A stretch of DNA of 64,000 bases from an uncultured Enterobacteriaceae bacterium (GCA_936920625.1 CAKZHC010000011.1:62001-126000), one strand, 5' to 3'. Shown: positions 21,780 to 33,712, counted from the first letter of the stretch. Notes: generated from the sequence alone by a model not told the origin. Numbers and translations are program-made.

Positions 21780-22637
21780 CTAAATAACCTGAAGGACCAG
21801 TAAAAGAAGGCTGGCGAATACTGGCACCGCAGCAGTCAGACTGTCAATACGATCAAGAATACCACCGTGGCCAGGAATAATGTTACCGCTGTCTTTAATT
21901 CCTGCCTCGCGCTTAAACATACTCTCTGTCAGATCACCTAAAACCGAAGCCAGTGCAGCAATGAAAGAGCAGAGTAACAGTGTTTGCGGGGCGATGGCGA
22001 GCGGAGCCCGGAGACTAAACAGCCATGACAGCACCATTGCAGTAACCAGCCCCCCCACTAATCCTTCCCACGTTTTCCCTAGGGAAACGCGAGGTGCCAG
22101 TTTGTGTTTACCAAACAAACGGCCAAATAAGTAACCCCCTGAGTCGACCGACCAGACAAGGAGCATGACATAAAGTAACCACCAAGCCCCGGTGAAGCGA
22201 TCAGCGTCATAATTTAACTGACGCAGCACCACCATGCTACCAAAGAAAGGGGCTATAGTTAACATCCCAAACAACAGCCGTATCGTGCATGATTTTCGCC
22301 ACCATGTTGTGCAACGAGGATAAAATAGCACCATGGCCAGTGCCAACGACCACCAGATGATCGAAATCCAGAGCAGCCCGCAGGCGTAAGGGGAATGACG
22401 CCAGTTGTGAAAGTCAGAAAACGTGAAAAGCATTAGCATCAACAATAAACCGCAGGATGCAGCTAGCCAAATACGATGCAATACGGTTGGCAAACCAGCC
22501 AGTTGCGCCCACTCCCATGCCGCCAGTATGCATATCAATAATGTGACTATCGCAAAGGCAATGAAGGGCAGCCAGAACAGCGCTGTGATTACCAGAGGAA
22601 TCAAAATTAACGCAGTGATCAGACGAGACTTCAACAA
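21780..22637 (-). CDS. cdsA: Phosphatidate cytidylyltransferase
   Basis: CdsA converts phosphatidic acid and CTP to CDP-diacylglycerol, the precursor of all membrane phospholipids. The 285-residue protein is highly hydrophobic with about eight membrane segments. The conserved signature near the C-terminus is visible: [12 protein letters not shown], then [34 protein letters not shown]. It lies between uppS and rseP, the usual order. Confidence 0.97.
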   Translation of the reverse strand: MLKSRLITALILIPLVITALFWLPFIAFAIVTLLICILAAWEWAQLAGLPTVLHRIWLAASCGLLLMLMLFTFSDFHNWRHSPYACGLLWISIIWWSLALAMVLFYPRCTTWWRKSCTIRLLFGMLTIAPFFGSMVVLRQLNYDADRFTGAWWLLYVMLLVWSVDSGGYLFGRLFGKHKLAPRVSLGKTWEGLVGGLVTAMVLSWLFSLRAPLAIAPQTLLLCSFIAALASVLGDLTESMFKREAGIKDSGNIIPGHGGILDRIDSLTAAVPVFASLLLLVLQVI

Positions 22638-22655
22638 AAGCGACTCCCTGTTAAC

Positions 22656-23408
22656 TCAGGAACCACCGGGTATTGCGCCACCATAACGTCGCTCGCGTTG
22701 TGCAAAAGCATGTAGTGCACCTTCAAAAACATGTTCATTAAAATCAGGCCACAGAACATCGGTGAAGTAAAACTCCGCATAAGCGATTTGCCATAATAAA
22801 AAATTACTGATGCGATGTTCTCCTCCAGTCCTAATCACCAAATCGACCGGAGGTAAATCGGACATACACAAATGAGCAGAAAGTGTCTTTTCGGTAATCT
22901 GATCAGGCTGAATGAGCTCCGCCCGTGCTTGTGCCACAATATGTCTTACGCTGTTGACAATATCCCAGCGTCCTCCGTAATTTGCTGCGATATTGAGAGT
23001 AAGTCCGCTATTCTGCTGTGTCAGTTTCTCTGCACGATCAATTTTTTCCCGCAAGCGGGGATTAAACCGACTGATATCGCCAATAATACGCAGACGAACA
23101 CCATGTTTATGCAGGTTTTTAACTTCACTGTCCAGTGCCCAGACAAAAAGCTCCATGAGAGCCATTACTTCCTGCTGCGGGCGACTCCAGTTCTCACTAC
23201 TGAATGCGTAAAGGGTTAATGCGTCCAGTTTATGATTTACAGCAAAACTCACAGCACGCCGGACCGATTTCACACCTGCTCTGTGCCCCGTGATACGCAG
23301 TTTACCCTGATTTTTCGCCCAGCGGCCATTGCCATCCATAATGATGGCCACATGGCGAGGAGTCATAGCTGGCGAATCAACGGGTTCCAGTACTGTAGCA
23401 GACGACAT
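22656..23408 (-). CDS. uppS: Undecaprenyl diphosphate synthase
   Basis: UppS (IspU) condenses eight isopentenyl diphosphates onto farnesyl diphosphate in cis, making the lipid carrier for peptidoglycan and O-antigen. The active-site Asp is Asp25 in IIMDGNGRWA. Further family motifs are LTLYAFSSENWSRP and the C-terminal DLVIRTGGEHRISNFLLWQIAYAE run. Its 250 residues fit E. coli (253). The closing PGGS tail is short. It lies upstream of cdsA. Confidence 0.97.
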   Translation of the reverse strand: MSSATVLEPVDSPAMTPRHVAIIMDGNGRWAKNQGKLRITGHRAGVKSVRRAVSFAVNHKLDALTLYAFSSENWSRPQQEVMALMELFVWALDSEVKNLHKHGVRLRIIGDISRFNPRLREKIDRAEKLTQQNSGLTLNIAANYGGRWDIVNSVRHIVAQARAELIQPDQITEKTLSAHLCMSDLPPVDLVIRTGGEHRISNFLLWQIAYAEFYFTDVLWPDFNEHVFEGALHAFAQRERRYGGAIPGGS

Positions 23409-23593
23409 AATGCGTTAACATTCCTTTAATCAGAAAGTGGTTTCTGAAATATCAAAGCGGTCTGGCATAATACAAAAGAAAATTTTTATTTATCAGTCAC
23501 CGAAGTGAGAGTTACATTTTATTAATATAAGCGGGAAACTATATCATCTCCTGGAAAGGCTCACCAGTCGCGATGATTATGCTGGCAGTAAGA

Positions 23594-24790
23594 TTACCGC
23601 CTGAACTTTGCTAAATTCGAAAATGCTCTCTGACGTGACAGATGGTCAATAGCCAGCACATCCTCAACACTGCCAGGTTCGGCAACGCTGAGCGTTTCCA
23701 GAACTGAGACAACCAGGCTTGCAATATCAGTAAATCGAATTTGCGCATCTAAAAACGCCGCTACAGCAATCTCATTAACCGCATTCAACGTGGTAGTTGC
23801 TGCCTGTCCGGTATTACATGCATCAATCGCCAGTTTGAGACAAGGATAGCGTATATAGTCAGGCTCCGCGAAGGTAAGCGCCTTCATAGTGACAAAATCC
23901 AAGGGAACAGCGCCACAATTGATGCGTTGTGGCCATGCCATAGCATGGGCAATCGGTGTGCGCATATCTGGTGTTCCTAACTGAGCCAGAACGCTGCCAT
24001 CACAGTAGCGAACCATAGAGTGGATCACTGATTGCGGGTGCAGAATTACTTCCATCTGAGCGTCCGTTGCGTTGAATAGCCAGCGGGCTTCGATGTATTC
24101 CAAACCTTTGTTCATCATTGTGGCCGAATCAACAGAAATCTTCCGCCCCATCGACCAGTTCGGATGTGCACATGCCTGTTCGGGTGTCACCTCTTTCAAC
24201 GCCTCCAGCGGCGTATTATAAAAAGGCCCCCCTGATCCTGTAAGGATAATGCTCTCTATGCCATCGTCTTTAAGTGAAGCGTATCCCAACTGACGCTGAA
24301 GGGAAGCGGGTAAACTCTGAAAAATAGCATTATGCTCGCTGTCGACAGGCAGAATCTGTGCACCAGAAGTATGCACTGCCTCGAAAAATAAACGCCCACA
24401 GGTAACCAGCGATTCTTTATTGGCTAATAACACTCGCTTACCTGCACGAATAGCTGCCAGCGTGGGCAGTAATCCCGCAGCACCTACAATAGCCGACACT
24501 ACCTGATCCACTTCTGCCAGTGCCGCCAGCTCGCAGACGGCCTGGTCGCCGCTCACTACTTCAGTACTGATGTTAAGCGAACGTAACTGGCGGCGAAGCT
24601 CAACGGCGGCCTGTTCACTATGCAGCCCGGCCCAGGCTGGCCGAAATCGCTGACACTGCTCAATCATCAGACCAGTATTATTGGCCGCCACTAACGCCCG
24701 CACCTGAAAATGTTCAGGATTGGCTGCCACCACATCCAGAGCGTTGACGCCTACCGAACCCGTTGAGCCAAGAATTGTCAGTTGTTTCAT
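23594..24790 (-). CDS. dxr: 1-deoxy-D-xylulose 5-phosphate reductoisomerase
   Basis: Dxr (IspC) turns DXP into methylerythritol phosphate with NADPH, the committed step of non-mevalonate isoprenoid synthesis; ispD and ispF of the same pathway are elsewhere in this window. The start is the ATG at 24790 ([14 protein letters not shown]), after AAGGGTGG; an in-frame upstream start would add 16 non-family residues. The 398 residues match E. coli. NADPH loop GSTGSVG is at the N-terminus. The metal and substrate regions [20 protein letters not shown] and [13 protein letters not shown] are intact. Confidence 0.97.
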   Translation of the reverse strand: MKQLTILGSTGSVGVNALDVVAANPEHFQVRALVAANNTGLMIEQCQRFRPAWAGLHSEQAAVELRRQLRSLNISTEVVSGDQAVCELAALAEVDQVVSAIVGAAGLLPTLAAIRAGKRVLLANKESLVTCGRLFFEAVHTSGAQILPVDSEHNAIFQSLPASLQRQLGYASLKDDGIESIILTGSGGPFYNTPLEALKEVTPEQACAHPNWSMGRKISVDSATMMNKGLEYIEARWLFNATDAQMEVILHPQSVIHSMVRYCDGSVLAQLGTPDMRTPIAHAMAWPQRINCGAVPLDFVTMKALTFAEPDYIRYPCLKLAIDACNTGQAATTTLNAVNEIAVAAFLDAQIRFTDIASLVVSVLETLSVAEPGSVEDVLAIDHLSRQRAFSNLAKFRR

Positions 24791-24912
24791 TGAGCCACCC
24801 TTTATTTCATTCCCGCTGATGTTGCTTAGACTAGACAATGTAAAACACCGTACAGCAATTTATCCAGATTTGGACACTTTCAGTACGGTGTTTAAAGGGC
24901 ATGATGGCAATA

Positions 24913-25470
24913 TCAAAAATCCATCAACTCAGTTTCTTTTTCACCGAGAGCAACATCAATTTTTTTGATGCTTGCGTCAGTGATTTTCTGGACATCATCC
25001 TGCGCCCGGCGTTCCTCATCTTCGCTTATCTCTTTATCTTTAAGTAATACTTTGAGCTTTTCGTTAGCATCACGGCGGACATTACGCACAGAAATACGCC
25101 CCTGCTCAGCCTCTCCCCGCACTATTTTGATCAGATCTTTACGACGTTCTTCTGTAAGTGGCGGTAAAGGCACGCGGATATCACTACCAGCAGAGTTCGG
25201 GTTGAGCCCCAAATCCGATGTCATAATTGCCTTTTCTACTGCCGCACTGATGCTGCGATCAAACACGTTGATTTTCAGTGTCCGGGAATCTTCTACCGTG
25301 ATGCTTGCCAGCTGCTTTAATGGCGTAGAGGCGCCGTAATACTCAACCATAATTCCATCAAGAATAGCGGGTGAAGCACGACCCGTGCGAACTTTACTAA
25401 TGCTGCTTCTAAATGCATCGACACACTTTTCCATGCGTATGTCAGCATCTTTTTTGATATCGTTAATCAC
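24913..25470 (-). CDS. frr: Ribosome recycling factor
   Basis: Frr with EF-G splits post-termination ribosomes. The 185 residues equal E. coli. The start is a GTG (25470) behind AAGGGT. Characteristic stretches include [21 protein letters not shown] near the N-terminus and the long C-terminal helix with RRDANEKLK and [15 protein letters not shown]. It is in the rpsB-tsf-pyrH-frr run. Confidence 0.97.
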   Translation of the reverse strand: MINDIKKDADIRMEKCVDAFRSSISKVRTGRASPAILDGIMVEYYGASTPLKQLASITVEDSRTLKINVFDRSISAAVEKAIMTSDLGLNPNSAGSDIRVPLPPLTEERRKDLIKIVRGEAEQGRISVRNVRRDANEKLKVLLKDKEISEDEERRAQDDVQKITDASIKKIDVALGEKETELMDF

Positions 25471-25605
25471 AATATTACCCTTAAATTCTGTTCTCCTGAC
25501 AGTCTCTGAATGCAGTTTCTGTCAAAGTAATTTGGCGATAATTCCTGCTACATTCGGATGCTTAAGTACAGGCTGGCCATACTTTATTGCAAACCGGGGC
25601 TGATG

Positions 25606-26331
25606 TTAACAGGTGATCAGAGTACCCTCTTTCTCACCCATTACCACACGATGCAGTGCACCAGGTTTATTCATATTAAAAACGCAGATAGGCAACTTAT
25701 AATCACGCGCAAGGGTAAATGCAGCCAAATCCATCACCTTTAGCTCGCGCTCCAGCACATCACTATAGCTGAGATTCTCATAGAGTGTAGCATCTGGGGT
25801 TTTTACTGGATCCGCAGAAAATACACCATCAACTTTGGTCGCTTTCAGCACTACTTCTGCTTCGATTTCAATACCCCGCAGACAAGCCGCAGAGTCAGTG
25901 GTAAAAAATGGATTGCCTGTGCCGGCACTAAAAATAACTACGCGATTATTACGCAGAAGGCTAATGGCTTCAGCCCAGCTGTAGTTATCACAAACCCCGT
26001 TCAGCGGAATGGCAGACATCAGGCGGACGTTAACGGAGGCACGATGCAATGCATCCCTCATTGCCAGCCCATTCATGACCGTTGCCAACATACCCATATG
26101 GTCACCTACTACGCGGTTCATTCCAGCTTCGGCCAGACCGGCTCCCCGAAAAAGGTTACCACCACCAATGACCATCCCCACCTCAATGCCTAATTCCACC
26201 AATTCCTTCACCTCCTGTGCTATACGATGAAGCACGCTGGCATTGATGCCGAAACCCTCGGATCCTTGTAGCGCTTCACCACTTAATTTCAGGAGAATAC
26301 GTTTGTACGCAGGTTGTGCATTGGTAGTCAT
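25606..26331 (-). CDS. pyrH: Uridylate kinase
   Basis: PyrH phosphorylates UMP to UDP and is a hexamer activated by GTP. The start at 26331 gives [23 protein letters not shown] and 241 residues, as in E. coli; an in-frame start seven codons earlier overlaps the AGGAAG that serves as ribosome site. Amino-acid-kinase motifs are clear: [50 protein letters not shown] and [13 protein letters not shown]. Confidence 0.97.
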   Translation of the reverse strand: MTTNAQPAYKRILLKLSGEALQGSEGFGINASVLHRIAQEVKELVELGIEVGMVIGGGNLFRGAGLAEAGMNRVVGDHMGMLATVMNGLAMRDALHRASVNVRLMSAIPLNGVCDNYSWAEAISLLRNNRVVIFSAGTGNPFFTTDSAACLRGIEIEAEVVLKATKVDGVFSADPVKTPDATLYENLSYSDVLERELKVMDLAAFTLARDYKLPICVFNMNKPGALHRVVMGEKEGTLITC

Positions 26332-26450
26332 AGTGTCTGCTTCCTGAGTCATTGATTTAAAAAGTTATTGGCTCTTATTAATCATCCCGTCCGGAGATAA
26401 AAAACACTATAGGGATGAGGCTTAAAACTACGGCTGAACCAAGCCTGGGC

Positions 26451-26478
26451 AAAAAAGAACCGCCTGTTGGCGGTTCTT
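26451..26478 (-). terminator. Rho-independent terminator downstream of tsf
   Basis: On the minus strand a perfect 10-bp stem AAGAACCGCC / GGCGGTTCTT with a four-base loop runs into TTTTTT. It lies 15 bases after the tsf stop codon and separates rpsB-tsf from pyrH-frr. Confidence 0.9.
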
Positions 26479-26492
26479 CAGCAGACAGTCTG

Positions 26493-27344
26493 TTAAGACT
26501 GTCTGGACATAGCAGCAACCTCGGCGGCAAAGTCACTCTCAATTTTTTGGATACCCTCACCCACTTCAAAACGAACGTAGCCCACAATATCAGCACCTTT
26601 CTCTTTGAGTACCTGGCTTACCGTTTTGGTCGGGTCGATTACAAAGTTCTGGCCAGTCAGCGAGACTTCGCCAGTAAATTTTTTCATGCGCCCTTCAACC
26701 ATTTTCTCAGCAATTTCTTTTGGCTTGCCTGACTGCATGGCGATATCGAGCTGAATCTGATACTCACGGGCAACGACATCGGCAGGAACATTTTCTGGTT
26801 TCAGATATTCTGGCTTACTGGCCGCAACATGCATGGCAATATTTTTAATCAGTTCAGCATCACCGTTTTGTGCCGAAACTAGCACGCCGATGCGTGCCCC
26901 ATGCAGATAGGTGCCCAGCTCTTTGCCCTCCAGCACGTCAAGACGACGTATATTGATGTTTTCGCCAATTTTAGCGACGAGGGCAACGCGTTTCTCTTCA
27001 AACTGCGCTTTTAGTGTGTCGATATCTTTAATACGCCCGGTGACGGCAGCATCCAGTACATCATTTACAAATGCCTGAAAACCATTATCTTTAGCAACGA
27101 AATCGGTCTGGCAGTTAACTTCCAGAATAACACCGTAATTCCCATCGATTTTAGTTCTTATTACGCCCTCAGCGGCAACATTACCCGACTTTTTAGCCGC
27201 CTTTGCCTGACCTGATTTACGCATGTTATCAATGGCCTGTTCGATGTCGCCATTTGCTTCACATAGTGCTTTTTTGCAATCCATCATGCCAGCGCCAGTG
27301 CGCTCACGTAGTTCTTTTACCAAAGCGGCGGTAATTTCAGCCAT
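26493..27344 (-). CDS. tsf: Translation elongation factor Ts
   Basis: EF-Ts recycles EF-Tu by releasing GDP. The 283 residues equal E. coli. The N-terminal UBA-like part ([19 protein letters not shown]) and the conserved TDFVAKD motif (about residues 80-86) that inserts into EF-Tu are intact, as is the C-terminal module with [20 protein letters not shown]. It lies downstream of rpsB and is followed by a strong terminator. Confidence 0.98.
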   Translation of the reverse strand: MAEITAALVKELRERTGAGMMDCKKALCEANGDIEQAIDNMRKSGQAKAAKKSGNVAAEGVIRTKIDGNYGVILEVNCQTDFVAKDNGFQAFVNDVLDAAVTGRIKDIDTLKAQFEEKRVALVAKIGENINIRRLDVLEGKELGTYLHGARIGVLVSAQNGDAELIKNIAMHVAASKPEYLKPENVPADVVAREYQIQLDIAMQSGKPKEIAEKMVEGRMKKFTGEVSLTGQNFVIDPTKTVSQVLKEKGADIVGYVRFEVGEGIQKIESDFAAEVAAMSRQS

Positions 27345-27464
27345 TGTTTCAATCCTCGGTTATCATCGTTTCTGCAGGTGTGCCAGTAGAACAGTGAAGC
27401 AAAAACCAGGTCACAGCAATTTTTACCCCACCAGCTCCAGCTACTGACATGCAGCCTCGGCGCG

Positions 27465-27489
27465 AAAACAGAAGGGCCTGTGCAGGCCC
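27465..27489 (-). terminator. Intercistronic hairpin/attenuator between rpsB and tsf
   Basis: On the minus strand GGGCCTG / CAGGCCC (27474-27489) forms a 7-bp stem with a two-base loop, followed by TTCTGTTTT. It is a weak or partial terminator located between rpsB and tsf. E. coli also has a regulatory hairpin there; equivalence is inferred. Confidence 0.6.
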
Positions 27490-27532
27490 CCTCATCTATC
27501 ATTTCAGGGCTCTGAATCAGAGCTAGCCCTGC

Positions 27533-28258
27533 TTATTCTTCAGACACAAAATTTTCTGCTGCCTGTTGTGCCTGATCACGTGAACGACCCTCGCTAATCG
27601 TAGTCGCTACGGCAGTCAGATAGAGATTTACAGCGCGAATGGCATCATCGTTACCCGGTATGACAAAATCAACACCATCGGGATCAGAGTTAGTATCAAC
27701 AATAGCAAAAACCGGGATTCCCAGATTATTAGCCTCTTTAAGCGCAATATGTTCATGAGTCGCATCTACAATGAACAGAGCATCAGGCAAACCGCCCATC
27801 TCTTTGATACCACCCAGACTATTTTCCAGCTTAGCCAGCTCACGACCGCGCATCAGAGCTTCTTTTTTAGTGAGCTTATCGAAAGTACCATCCTGAGACT
27901 GCATCTCAAGATCTTTCAGACGTTTAATAGACTGGCGGACCGTTTTCCAGTTGGTCAGCATACCGCCTAGCCAGCGATGGTTAACAAAGAACTGATCACA
28001 GCTTTGTGCTGCGTCTTTGATCGCTTCACTGGCGGCACGTTTAGTACCAACAAACAGAATTTTCCCTTTCCGGGTAGCTATTTTGTGCAACTCCGCCAGG
28101 GCATCGTTGAACATTGGAACCGTTTTTTCAAGGTTGATGATATGAACTCTGTTGCGGGCACCAAAGATGAATGGCTTCATTTTCGGATTCCAGTAACGAG
28201 TCTGGTGGCCAAAATGTACGCCCGCTTTGAGCATGTCCCGCATTGAAACTGTTGCCAT
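27533..28258 (-). CDS. rpsB: 30S ribosomal protein S2
   Basis: S2 joins the 30S subunit late and lies at the body-head junction near S1. The start at 28258 ([25 protein letters not shown]) gives 241 residues as in E. coli and has GAGGTATTC before it; a longer in-frame reading has no good ribosome site. Family stretches include [37 protein letters not shown] and [19 protein letters not shown]. In E. coli, S2 represses its own rpsB-tsf mRNA through the leader. The 294 bases between rpsB and map (28259-28552) should contain that leader and the divergent promoters. Confidence 0.98.
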   Translation of the reverse strand: MATVSMRDMLKAGVHFGHQTRYWNPKMKPFIFGARNRVHIINLEKTVPMFNDALAELHKIATRKGKILFVGTKRAASEAIKDAAQSCDQFFVNHRWLGGMLTNWKTVRQSIKRLKDLEMQSQDGTFDKLTKKEALMRGRELAKLENSLGGIKEMGGLPDALFIVDATHEHIALKEANNLGIPVFAIVDTNSDPDGVDFVIPGNDDAIRAVNLYLTAVATTISEGRSRDQAQQAAENFVSEE

Positions 28259-28615
28259 GAATACCTCTAAATTTAAATTGGGGTTGCGCCTCCACGTATC
28301 CCATTCCACCGACCAGCCTCCGTATTACAAGAGAGGACAGGCACCCCGGCGTATGTGCCGATACATGTGTGTTATGCACTCGATGATAAAATTGCCAGCG
28401 TTTCTCCAGCCAGCCATTAAACCGCATTATCCCGGTCCGGAGATTCACCGGCGCGCTTTATATCATAAAGAGGCTGATGAAGCCACTACTTAAATCACTA
28501 AAAGCGTCTGGATTAAGGAAATGCACCCTGTGATTGTAATCCAAACCGACAATTGGCAGCGCAGCGACTACCTGTTACCATTATTGACGAAAAACGTTAT
28601 CTGCAGGCAAAGTTC

Positions 28616-29410
28616 ATGGCAATCACGTTAAAAACTCATGATGAAATAGAAAAAATGCGCGTAGCTGGACGGCTGGCGGCTGAAGTGCTCGAAATGATTG
28701 AACCTCATGTTAAACCCGGAATTTCTACGGGTGAACTTGACCGTTTGTGCCATGCACACATCACAGAAGTACAGCACGCTATCCCTGCCTGCCTGGGATT
28801 TTGTGGTTTTCCAAAATCAGTCTGTACCTCCGTAAATGATGTTGTATGTCACGGTATTCCGAGCGATGACAAAATTCTCAAAGAGGGTGATATCATCAAC
28901 ATTGATGTAACCGTTATTAAAGACGGCTACCACGGCGACACGTCAAACATGTTTCTGGTAGGGAAACCCTCGATACAGGCTGAGCGACTGTGCCGCATTA
29001 CTCAGGAGTGTTTCTATCTGGCTCTGCTTCTGGTCCGCCCCGGCCTGCGTTTGCGTGAAATTGGCCGTGCCATCCAGAAATATGTTGAATCCCATGATTT
29101 TTCAGTAGTGCGTGATTACTGTGGCCATGGCATTGGCAAAGGGTTTCACGAAGATCCTCAGGTATTGCACTACGATGCCAATGATAACGGGGTGGTACTG
29201 CAACCGGGTATGACCTTTACCATCGAGCCGATGGTGAACACTGGTGATTATCGTATCCGCACTATGAAGGATGGCTGGACGGTGAAAACGAAAGATCGCA
29301 GCTTATCGGCTCAGTATGAGCACACTATTGCCGTGACGGAGACAGGCTGTGAAATTCTTACACTGCGCCACAATGAAACTATTGCACGCCATCTCGTCGC
29401 CAGTACATAG
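28616..29410 (+). CDS. map: Methionine aminopeptidase
   Basis: Map removes the initiator methionine from nascent proteins. The start at 28616 gives MAITLKTHDEIEKMRVAGRL, matching E. coli, and a total of 264 residues. The ribosome site (AGGCAAAG) is modest, and a longer in-frame reading from 28553 cannot be excluded. The two-metal site is complete: Asp residues in INIDVTVIKDGYHGDTSNMF, His in CGHGIGKGFHE, Glu in FTIEPMV and Glu in YEHTIAV. It is divergent from rpsB and followed by glnD. Confidence 0.96.
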   Translation: MAITLKTHDEIEKMRVAGRLAAEVLEMIEPHVKPGISTGELDRLCHAHITEVQHAIPACLGFCGFPKSVCTSVNDVVCHGIPSDDKILKEGDIINIDVTVIKDGYHGDTSNMFLVGKPSIQAERLCRITQECFYLALLLVRPGLRLREIGRAIQKYVESHDFSVVRDYCGHGIGKGFHEDPQVLHYDANDNGVVLQPGMTFTIEPMVNTGDYRIRTMKDGWTVKTKDRSLSAQYEHTIAVTETGCEILTLRHNETIARHLVAST

Positions 29411-29592
29411 CCCTCACCGCATCGTCAGACATCTCCTCAACAGGGAGCTTGCTCTGCCTGGCACCCCAATGAGCAAACAACTGTGCTCCATTTCAAGCAT
29501 CCTCCTTTGCCTGGAATGGAGCACAGAGCCCTTTTCGTGCCTATCAGAATCGTGTGGCGTTTTGAATCAAAAGCCTGGCAGGAGCGACATGT

Positions 29593-32259
29593 TTGAATAC
29601 TGAACAGACTGCGTTGCAACGCCTTCACAGCTTCACTCACGCCCCAGTCAGCTGGAATGACGAAGCGCTGAAATCGGATCTGGTCAAATCACAACTGGAA
29701 CGCTTCCAGCAAGAGCTCGCTGCCGCTTTTGATGCCGGTGCAGATACTGAAACACTAGTTAACGCCCGAACGCAGTTTATTGATAATCTGTTACGCCGTT
29801 TATGGTGTTTTTTAGATTTCGCACAGGATAGCGCTCTGGCGTTGCTTGCAGTTGGGGGCTATGGGCGAGGAGAACTTCATCCCCTTTCAGACATCGATAT
29901 TCTAATCATAAGCCGCACGCCTCTTGATGAGCAGACTGCTCAGCGTTGTAGCCATCTGCTAACACTGTTGTGGGATCTTAATCTGAATCCGGGCCATAGC
30001 GTTCGCACACTTGAGGATTCTCTGACCGAGGGACTAGCTGACCTCACCGTCGCTACCAGCCTGATAGAATCACGGATGATTACTGGCGATTCCACCCTAT
30101 TTTTTGATCTTCACCAAAACCTGTTTAATGAAAATTTTTGGCCTTCAGCACAATTTTTCGCCGCAAAAGTTCGTGAGCAACAAGAGCGCCATTCTCGCTA
30201 TCATGGCACCATTTATAATCTTGAGCCCGATATCAAAAACAGTCCGGGGGGATTACGGGATATTCACACCCTTTTGTGGATAGCACGCCGTCATTTTGGT
30301 GCAGGATCCTTTGATGAAATGGTCAATTTTGGTTTTCTGACCACAGACGAAAGTCACGAACTGCGCCAGTGTCAGGATCTGTTGTGGAAAGTACGCATGG
30401 CACTACACCTGACAATAACACGTTACGATAACCGTCTGTTATTTGATCGCCAGTGCACTGTTGCCCATCGTCTGGGCTATAGCGGCGATGGCAACGTGCC
30501 AGTTGAAACGATGATGAAGGTGTTCTATCGGGTGCTTCGTCGGGTAGGTGAGCTCAATCAAATGCTACTACAGCTGTTTGAAGAGGCGATTTTGGCGCTT
30601 AAAACGCCAGAAAATCCATACCCTATCAATAAGGATTTTCAGTTACGGGGTTCTCTGATAGACCTGCGCGAACATCAGTTATTCTGGCAGGATCCTGTCG
30701 CAATTATACGCATGTTCTACATCATAGTGAAAAATCCATCTGTAACCGGTATTTACTCTGCCACACTCCGACAGTTGCGCAACGCTCTTCGCCATCTGCC
30801 CCAGCCACTCTGCCGCTATCCACTCGCACGGCAGCTTTTTATGGCCATTTTACGCCATCCGGGCGCAGTGAGCAGAGCTCTGGTTCCCATGCACCGTCAT
30901 AGCGTACTGCAAAACTATTTCCCGGAATGGAAACGTATAGTTGGCCAGATGCAGTTTGATCTGTTTCATGTTTATACCGTTGATGAACATACCATCCGGT
31001 TGCTGCAAAAGCTGGAGACCTTCTCGCACCAAGAAACCCATTTGCAACATCCACTTTGCACAAAGATTTGGCCACAGCTACCGCAGCCTGAACTGTTGTT
31101 AATAGCAGCGTTGTTCCACGATATCGCTAAAGGCCGCGGGGGTGATCACACTATTTTGGGAGCACTGGATGTAAAAGTATTCGCGCAAATGCACGGTCTG
31201 GGGAGACGGGAGACAGATTTAGTGGCATGGCTGGTGCGCCACCATCTGCTTATGTCAGTTACTGCCCAGCGACGTGATATTCAGGACCCGGACGTCATTG
31301 CAGAATTTGCACATACTACAGGTACCATAACCCGTCTTAACTATTTGGTTTGCCTTACAATAGCTGATATCTGTGCAACTAATGAAACATTATGGAACAG
31401 CTGGAAACAGAGCCTGCTGCGTGAACTCTTCTTTGCTACTGAAAAACAGCTTCGCCGCGGTATGAAAAACAGTCCCGATCTGCGTGAACGTATTCGTCAT
31501 CATCGCGCCCGTGCACTCGATATGTTGCAGCCGGACCAGCCTGATGAACTGCGGGTACACAGTATCTGGAAGCGTTGTCGGGCGGACTATTTTGTACGTC
31601 ATAACCCCGATCAGCTGGCCTGGCATGCCCGGCACTTGCTGTACCATCAGCTGGATAAACCTCTGGTGATTATCAATCCACAGATAACACGAGGGGGAAC
31701 AGAGATCTTCATCTGGTGCCCCGATCGTCCTTATCTGTTTGCTACCGTGGCAGCCGAACTGGAGCGGCGTAATCTTAGCGTTCATGATGCCCAGATTTTC
31801 ACTAATCGGGACGGGATAGCGCTGGATACTTTTATTGTGCTGGAGCCAGATGGTAAACCGATAGCAACAGACCGCCATTCAACTATTAATCAGGTACTTG
31901 TACAGGCCCTCACCAGATCTGGCAGCTCGTTACCACCGCCACCCGTACATCGCAATCTGGCGTCACGTCTGCGTAGTTTTAATGTCAACACCGAGGTCAA
32001 TTTCCTGTCCGCCCATAGTGAGCGGCGCACCTGGCTGGAGCTTATAGCACTTGACAGACCCGGGCTACTGGCGTGCATTGGTGAAGTCTTCACCGATTTA
32101 AAGATTTCTCTCCACAGTGCTCGCATCAGTACCATTGGAGAACGAGTTGAGGATCTGTTTGTTTTAGCAGATACCGACAGGCGGGCACTTAAACCTGACG
32201 TTTGTGAACGATTAAAACAACGGCTAATTGCTGCCCTCAATCCGAACGATAAAATATGA
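29593..32259 (+). CDS. glnD: Bifunctional uridylyltransferase / uridylyl-removing enzyme
   Basis: GlnD senses glutamine and adds or removes UMP on PII (GlnB, also encoded in this window at 41231), setting glutamine synthetase activity and Ntr gene expression. The 888 residues match E. coli (890). The nucleotidyltransferase site is [20 protein letters not shown] (about residues 90-110), the HD uridylyl-removing site is [13 protein letters not shown] (about 510-522), and two ACT domains end the protein ([25 protein letters not shown]). The start is a TTG with GGAG eight bases before, giving MNTEQ, like E. coli MNT. Confidence 0.96.
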   Translation: MNTEQTALQRLHSFTHAPVSWNDEALKSDLVKSQLERFQQELAAAFDAGADTETLVNARTQFIDNLLRRLWCFLDFAQDSALALLAVGGYGRGELHPLSDIDILIISRTPLDEQTAQRCSHLLTLLWDLNLNPGHSVRTLEDSLTEGLADLTVATSLIESRMITGDSTLFFDLHQNLFNENFWPSAQFFAAKVREQQERHSRYHGTIYNLEPDIKNSPGGLRDIHTLLWIARRHFGAGSFDEMVNFGFLTTDESHELRQCQDLLWKVRMALHLTITRYDNRLLFDRQCTVAHRLGYSGDGNVPVETMMKVFYRVLRRVGELNQMLLQLFEEAILALKTPENPYPINKDFQLRGSLIDLREHQLFWQDPVAIIRMFYIIVKNPSVTGIYSATLRQLRNALRHLPQPLCRYPLARQLFMAILRHPGAVSRALVPMHRHSVLQNYFPEWKRIVGQMQFDLFHVYTVDEHTIRLLQKLETFSHQETHLQHPLCTKIWPQLPQPELLLIAALFHDIAKGRGGDHTILGALDVKVFAQMHGLGRRETDLVAWLVRHHLLMSVTAQRRDIQDPDVIAEFAHTTGTITRLNYLVCLTIADICATNETLWNSWKQSLLRELFFATEKQLRRGMKNSPDLRERIRHHRARALDMLQPDQPDELRVHSIWKRCRADYFVRHNPDQLAWHARHLLYHQLDKPLVIINPQITRGGTEIFIWCPDRPYLFATVAAELERRNLSVHDAQIFTNRDGIALDTFIVLEPDGKPIATDRHSTINQVLVQALTRSGSSLPPPPVHRNLASRLRSFNVNTEVNFLSAHSERRTWLELIALDRPGLLACIGEVFTDLKISLHSARISTIGERVEDLFVLADTDRRALKPDVCERLKQRLIAALNPNDKI

Positions 32260-32374
32260 CGAGCCAGTCATCCTGCTCTGTCAACGACAGGCCAGGATAA
32301 CCCCTATTAAATTATTTACCTGCTGCACCAATGGCAAACTCTGCAGCCGGGTGACACATCAGTAAGTGAGATCC

Positions 32375-33199
32375 ATGCAACAATTACAGAATATTATTGA
32401 TCACGCTTTTGAGCAGCGTAATGAAATCACCCCTGTTAGTGTTGATGTCATCACGCGTGATGCCATCAATCAAACTCTGGCATTACTGGACAGCGGCACA
32501 CTCCGTATTGCAGAAAAAATCAGTGGCCAGTGGATTACTCATCAGTGGCTCAAAAAAGCCGTGCTGCTCTCTTTTCGCATAAACGAAAATCAGGTTATCA
32601 ATGGGGCAGAAAGTCGCTTTTATGACAAAGTACCCATGAAATTTGCCAGCTACGATGAGGAACGTTTTAAAACAGAGGGCTTTCGTGTGGTACCGCCAGC
32701 CGCCGTCCGGCATGGCGCTTTCATCGCCAGAAACTGTGTTCTGATGCCCTCTTACGTCAATATTGGTGCTTACATCGATGAGGGTACGATGGTAGATACC
32801 TGGACGACAGTCGGCTCCTGCGCGCAAATTGGTAAAAACGTGCATCTCTCTGGTGGCGTAGGAATTGGCGGTGTGCTTGAGCCGCTTCAGGCTAATCCCA
32901 CTATTATAGAAGATAACTGTTTTATTGGTGCACGCTCAGAAATTGTGGAAGGAGTTGTTGTTGAGCAGGGTTCTGTTATCTCCATGGGCGTATATATTAG
33001 TCAAAGCACTAAAATTTACGATCGGGAGACCGGCCAGGTACATTACGGGCGTATCCCTGCTGGTTCGGTAGTTGTTGCGGGTAATTTACCCTCCAGAGAG
33101 GGTAACTATGCACTTTATTGTGCCGTGATTGTAAAAAAGGTCGACGAAAAGACACGGGGCAAAATTGCTATTAACGAGCTATTGCGAACCATCGAATAA
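32375..33199 (+). CDS. dapD: 2,3,4,5-tetrahydropyridine-2,6-dicarboxylate N-succinyltransferase
   Basis: DapD succinylates tetrahydrodipicolinate in the diaminopimelate/lysine pathway. The start at the ATG 32375 gives MQQLQNII and 274 residues, as in E. coli; a GTG three codons earlier is the less likely start. The left-handed beta-helix is evident from [28 protein letters not shown] onward, with [22 protein letters not shown]. The C-terminus is [16 protein letters not shown]. It follows glnD, as usual. Confidence 0.97.
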   Translation: MQQLQNIIDHAFEQRNEITPVSVDVITRDAINQTLALLDSGTLRIAEKISGQWITHQWLKKAVLLSFRINENQVINGAESRFYDKVPMKFASYDEERFKTEGFRVVPPAAVRHGAFIARNCVLMPSYVNIGAYIDEGTMVDTWTTVGSCAQIGKNVHLSGGVGIGGVLEPLQANPTIIEDNCFIGARSEIVEGVVVEQGSVISMGVYISQSTKIYDRETGQVHYGRIPAGSVVVAGNLPSREGNYALYCAVIVKKVDEKTRGKIAINELLRTIE

Positions 33200-33215
33200 T
33201 CCCAGCCACTGGCAC

Positions 33216-33243
33216 TACCCTGTTAACCAGAATCAACAGGGTA
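33216..33243 (+). terminator. Possible hairpin after dapD
   Basis: A perfect 9-bp inverted repeat TACCCTGTT / AACAGGGTA with a 10-base loop starts 17 bases after the dapD stop. No T-run follows, so it may be a Rho-assisted end or an mRNA-stabilising stem. Confidence 0.4.
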
Positions 33244-33525
33244 AAAACCAGACCAGGCAGGAGAAATCTTTTCCACTCCCAAATTAAAAGCTAATACCAA
33301 AGCCCGATGTTCTAAGACCCATTAGCATTGTTCATCATGTCGATGCCCGACACCCTGTGAAGCACAACCTCATGTTGCAGTGATTTTATCTAAACATTTA
33401 CGAAATAAATCTCATTTTCTTTTTTTCACTCAAATCATCACCATGTTAAATTTTATTGCGATGCGACCTAATCTGTATCAGGCGCTTCACACCATCTGAA
33501 TAAGAATGTTGACAGGAGATAGCCT

Positions 33526-33712
33526 ATGTCTACCCCAAACAGAGCTAGTAAGATCACCGCAATGATCGCTTTTGGACTGATTTTTATATCATCAGCTACC
33601 CGACCAGCATTCGCGATTGCATGTATGTAATGAAGGTGATAAAACGGATGAAATGTGTTATGAACAATGTAAAGACGCAGGCTCAGGACTAGACTGGTTT
33701 TCTTGCTACTAA
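33526..33712 (+). pseudogene. Frameshifted gene for a small secreted cysteine-rich peptide
   Basis: An ATG at 33526 sits seven bases after a strong AGGAG. It reads about 32 codons of a Sec-type signal peptide (KIT...IAFGLIFISSATRPAFA) before a TAA at 33628. Moving one base forward at about 33625, the frame continues to 33712 as CNEGDKTDEMCYEQC followed by KDAGSGLDWFSCY and a stop. Joined, this would be a precursor of about 61 residues with a mature part of about 30 residues holding five cysteines. The clean signal peptide, the good ribosome site and the sudden Cys-rich second frame suggest a real gene with a one-base insertion (or two-base loss). No family is recognised. Confidence 0.5.

Noticed and set aside
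33624..33630. Programmed +1 frameshifting in the micropeptide gene
   Set aside because: The local codons (TGT ATG TAA) do not give a tRNA re-pairing like the RF2 site, so a plain indel is more likely.
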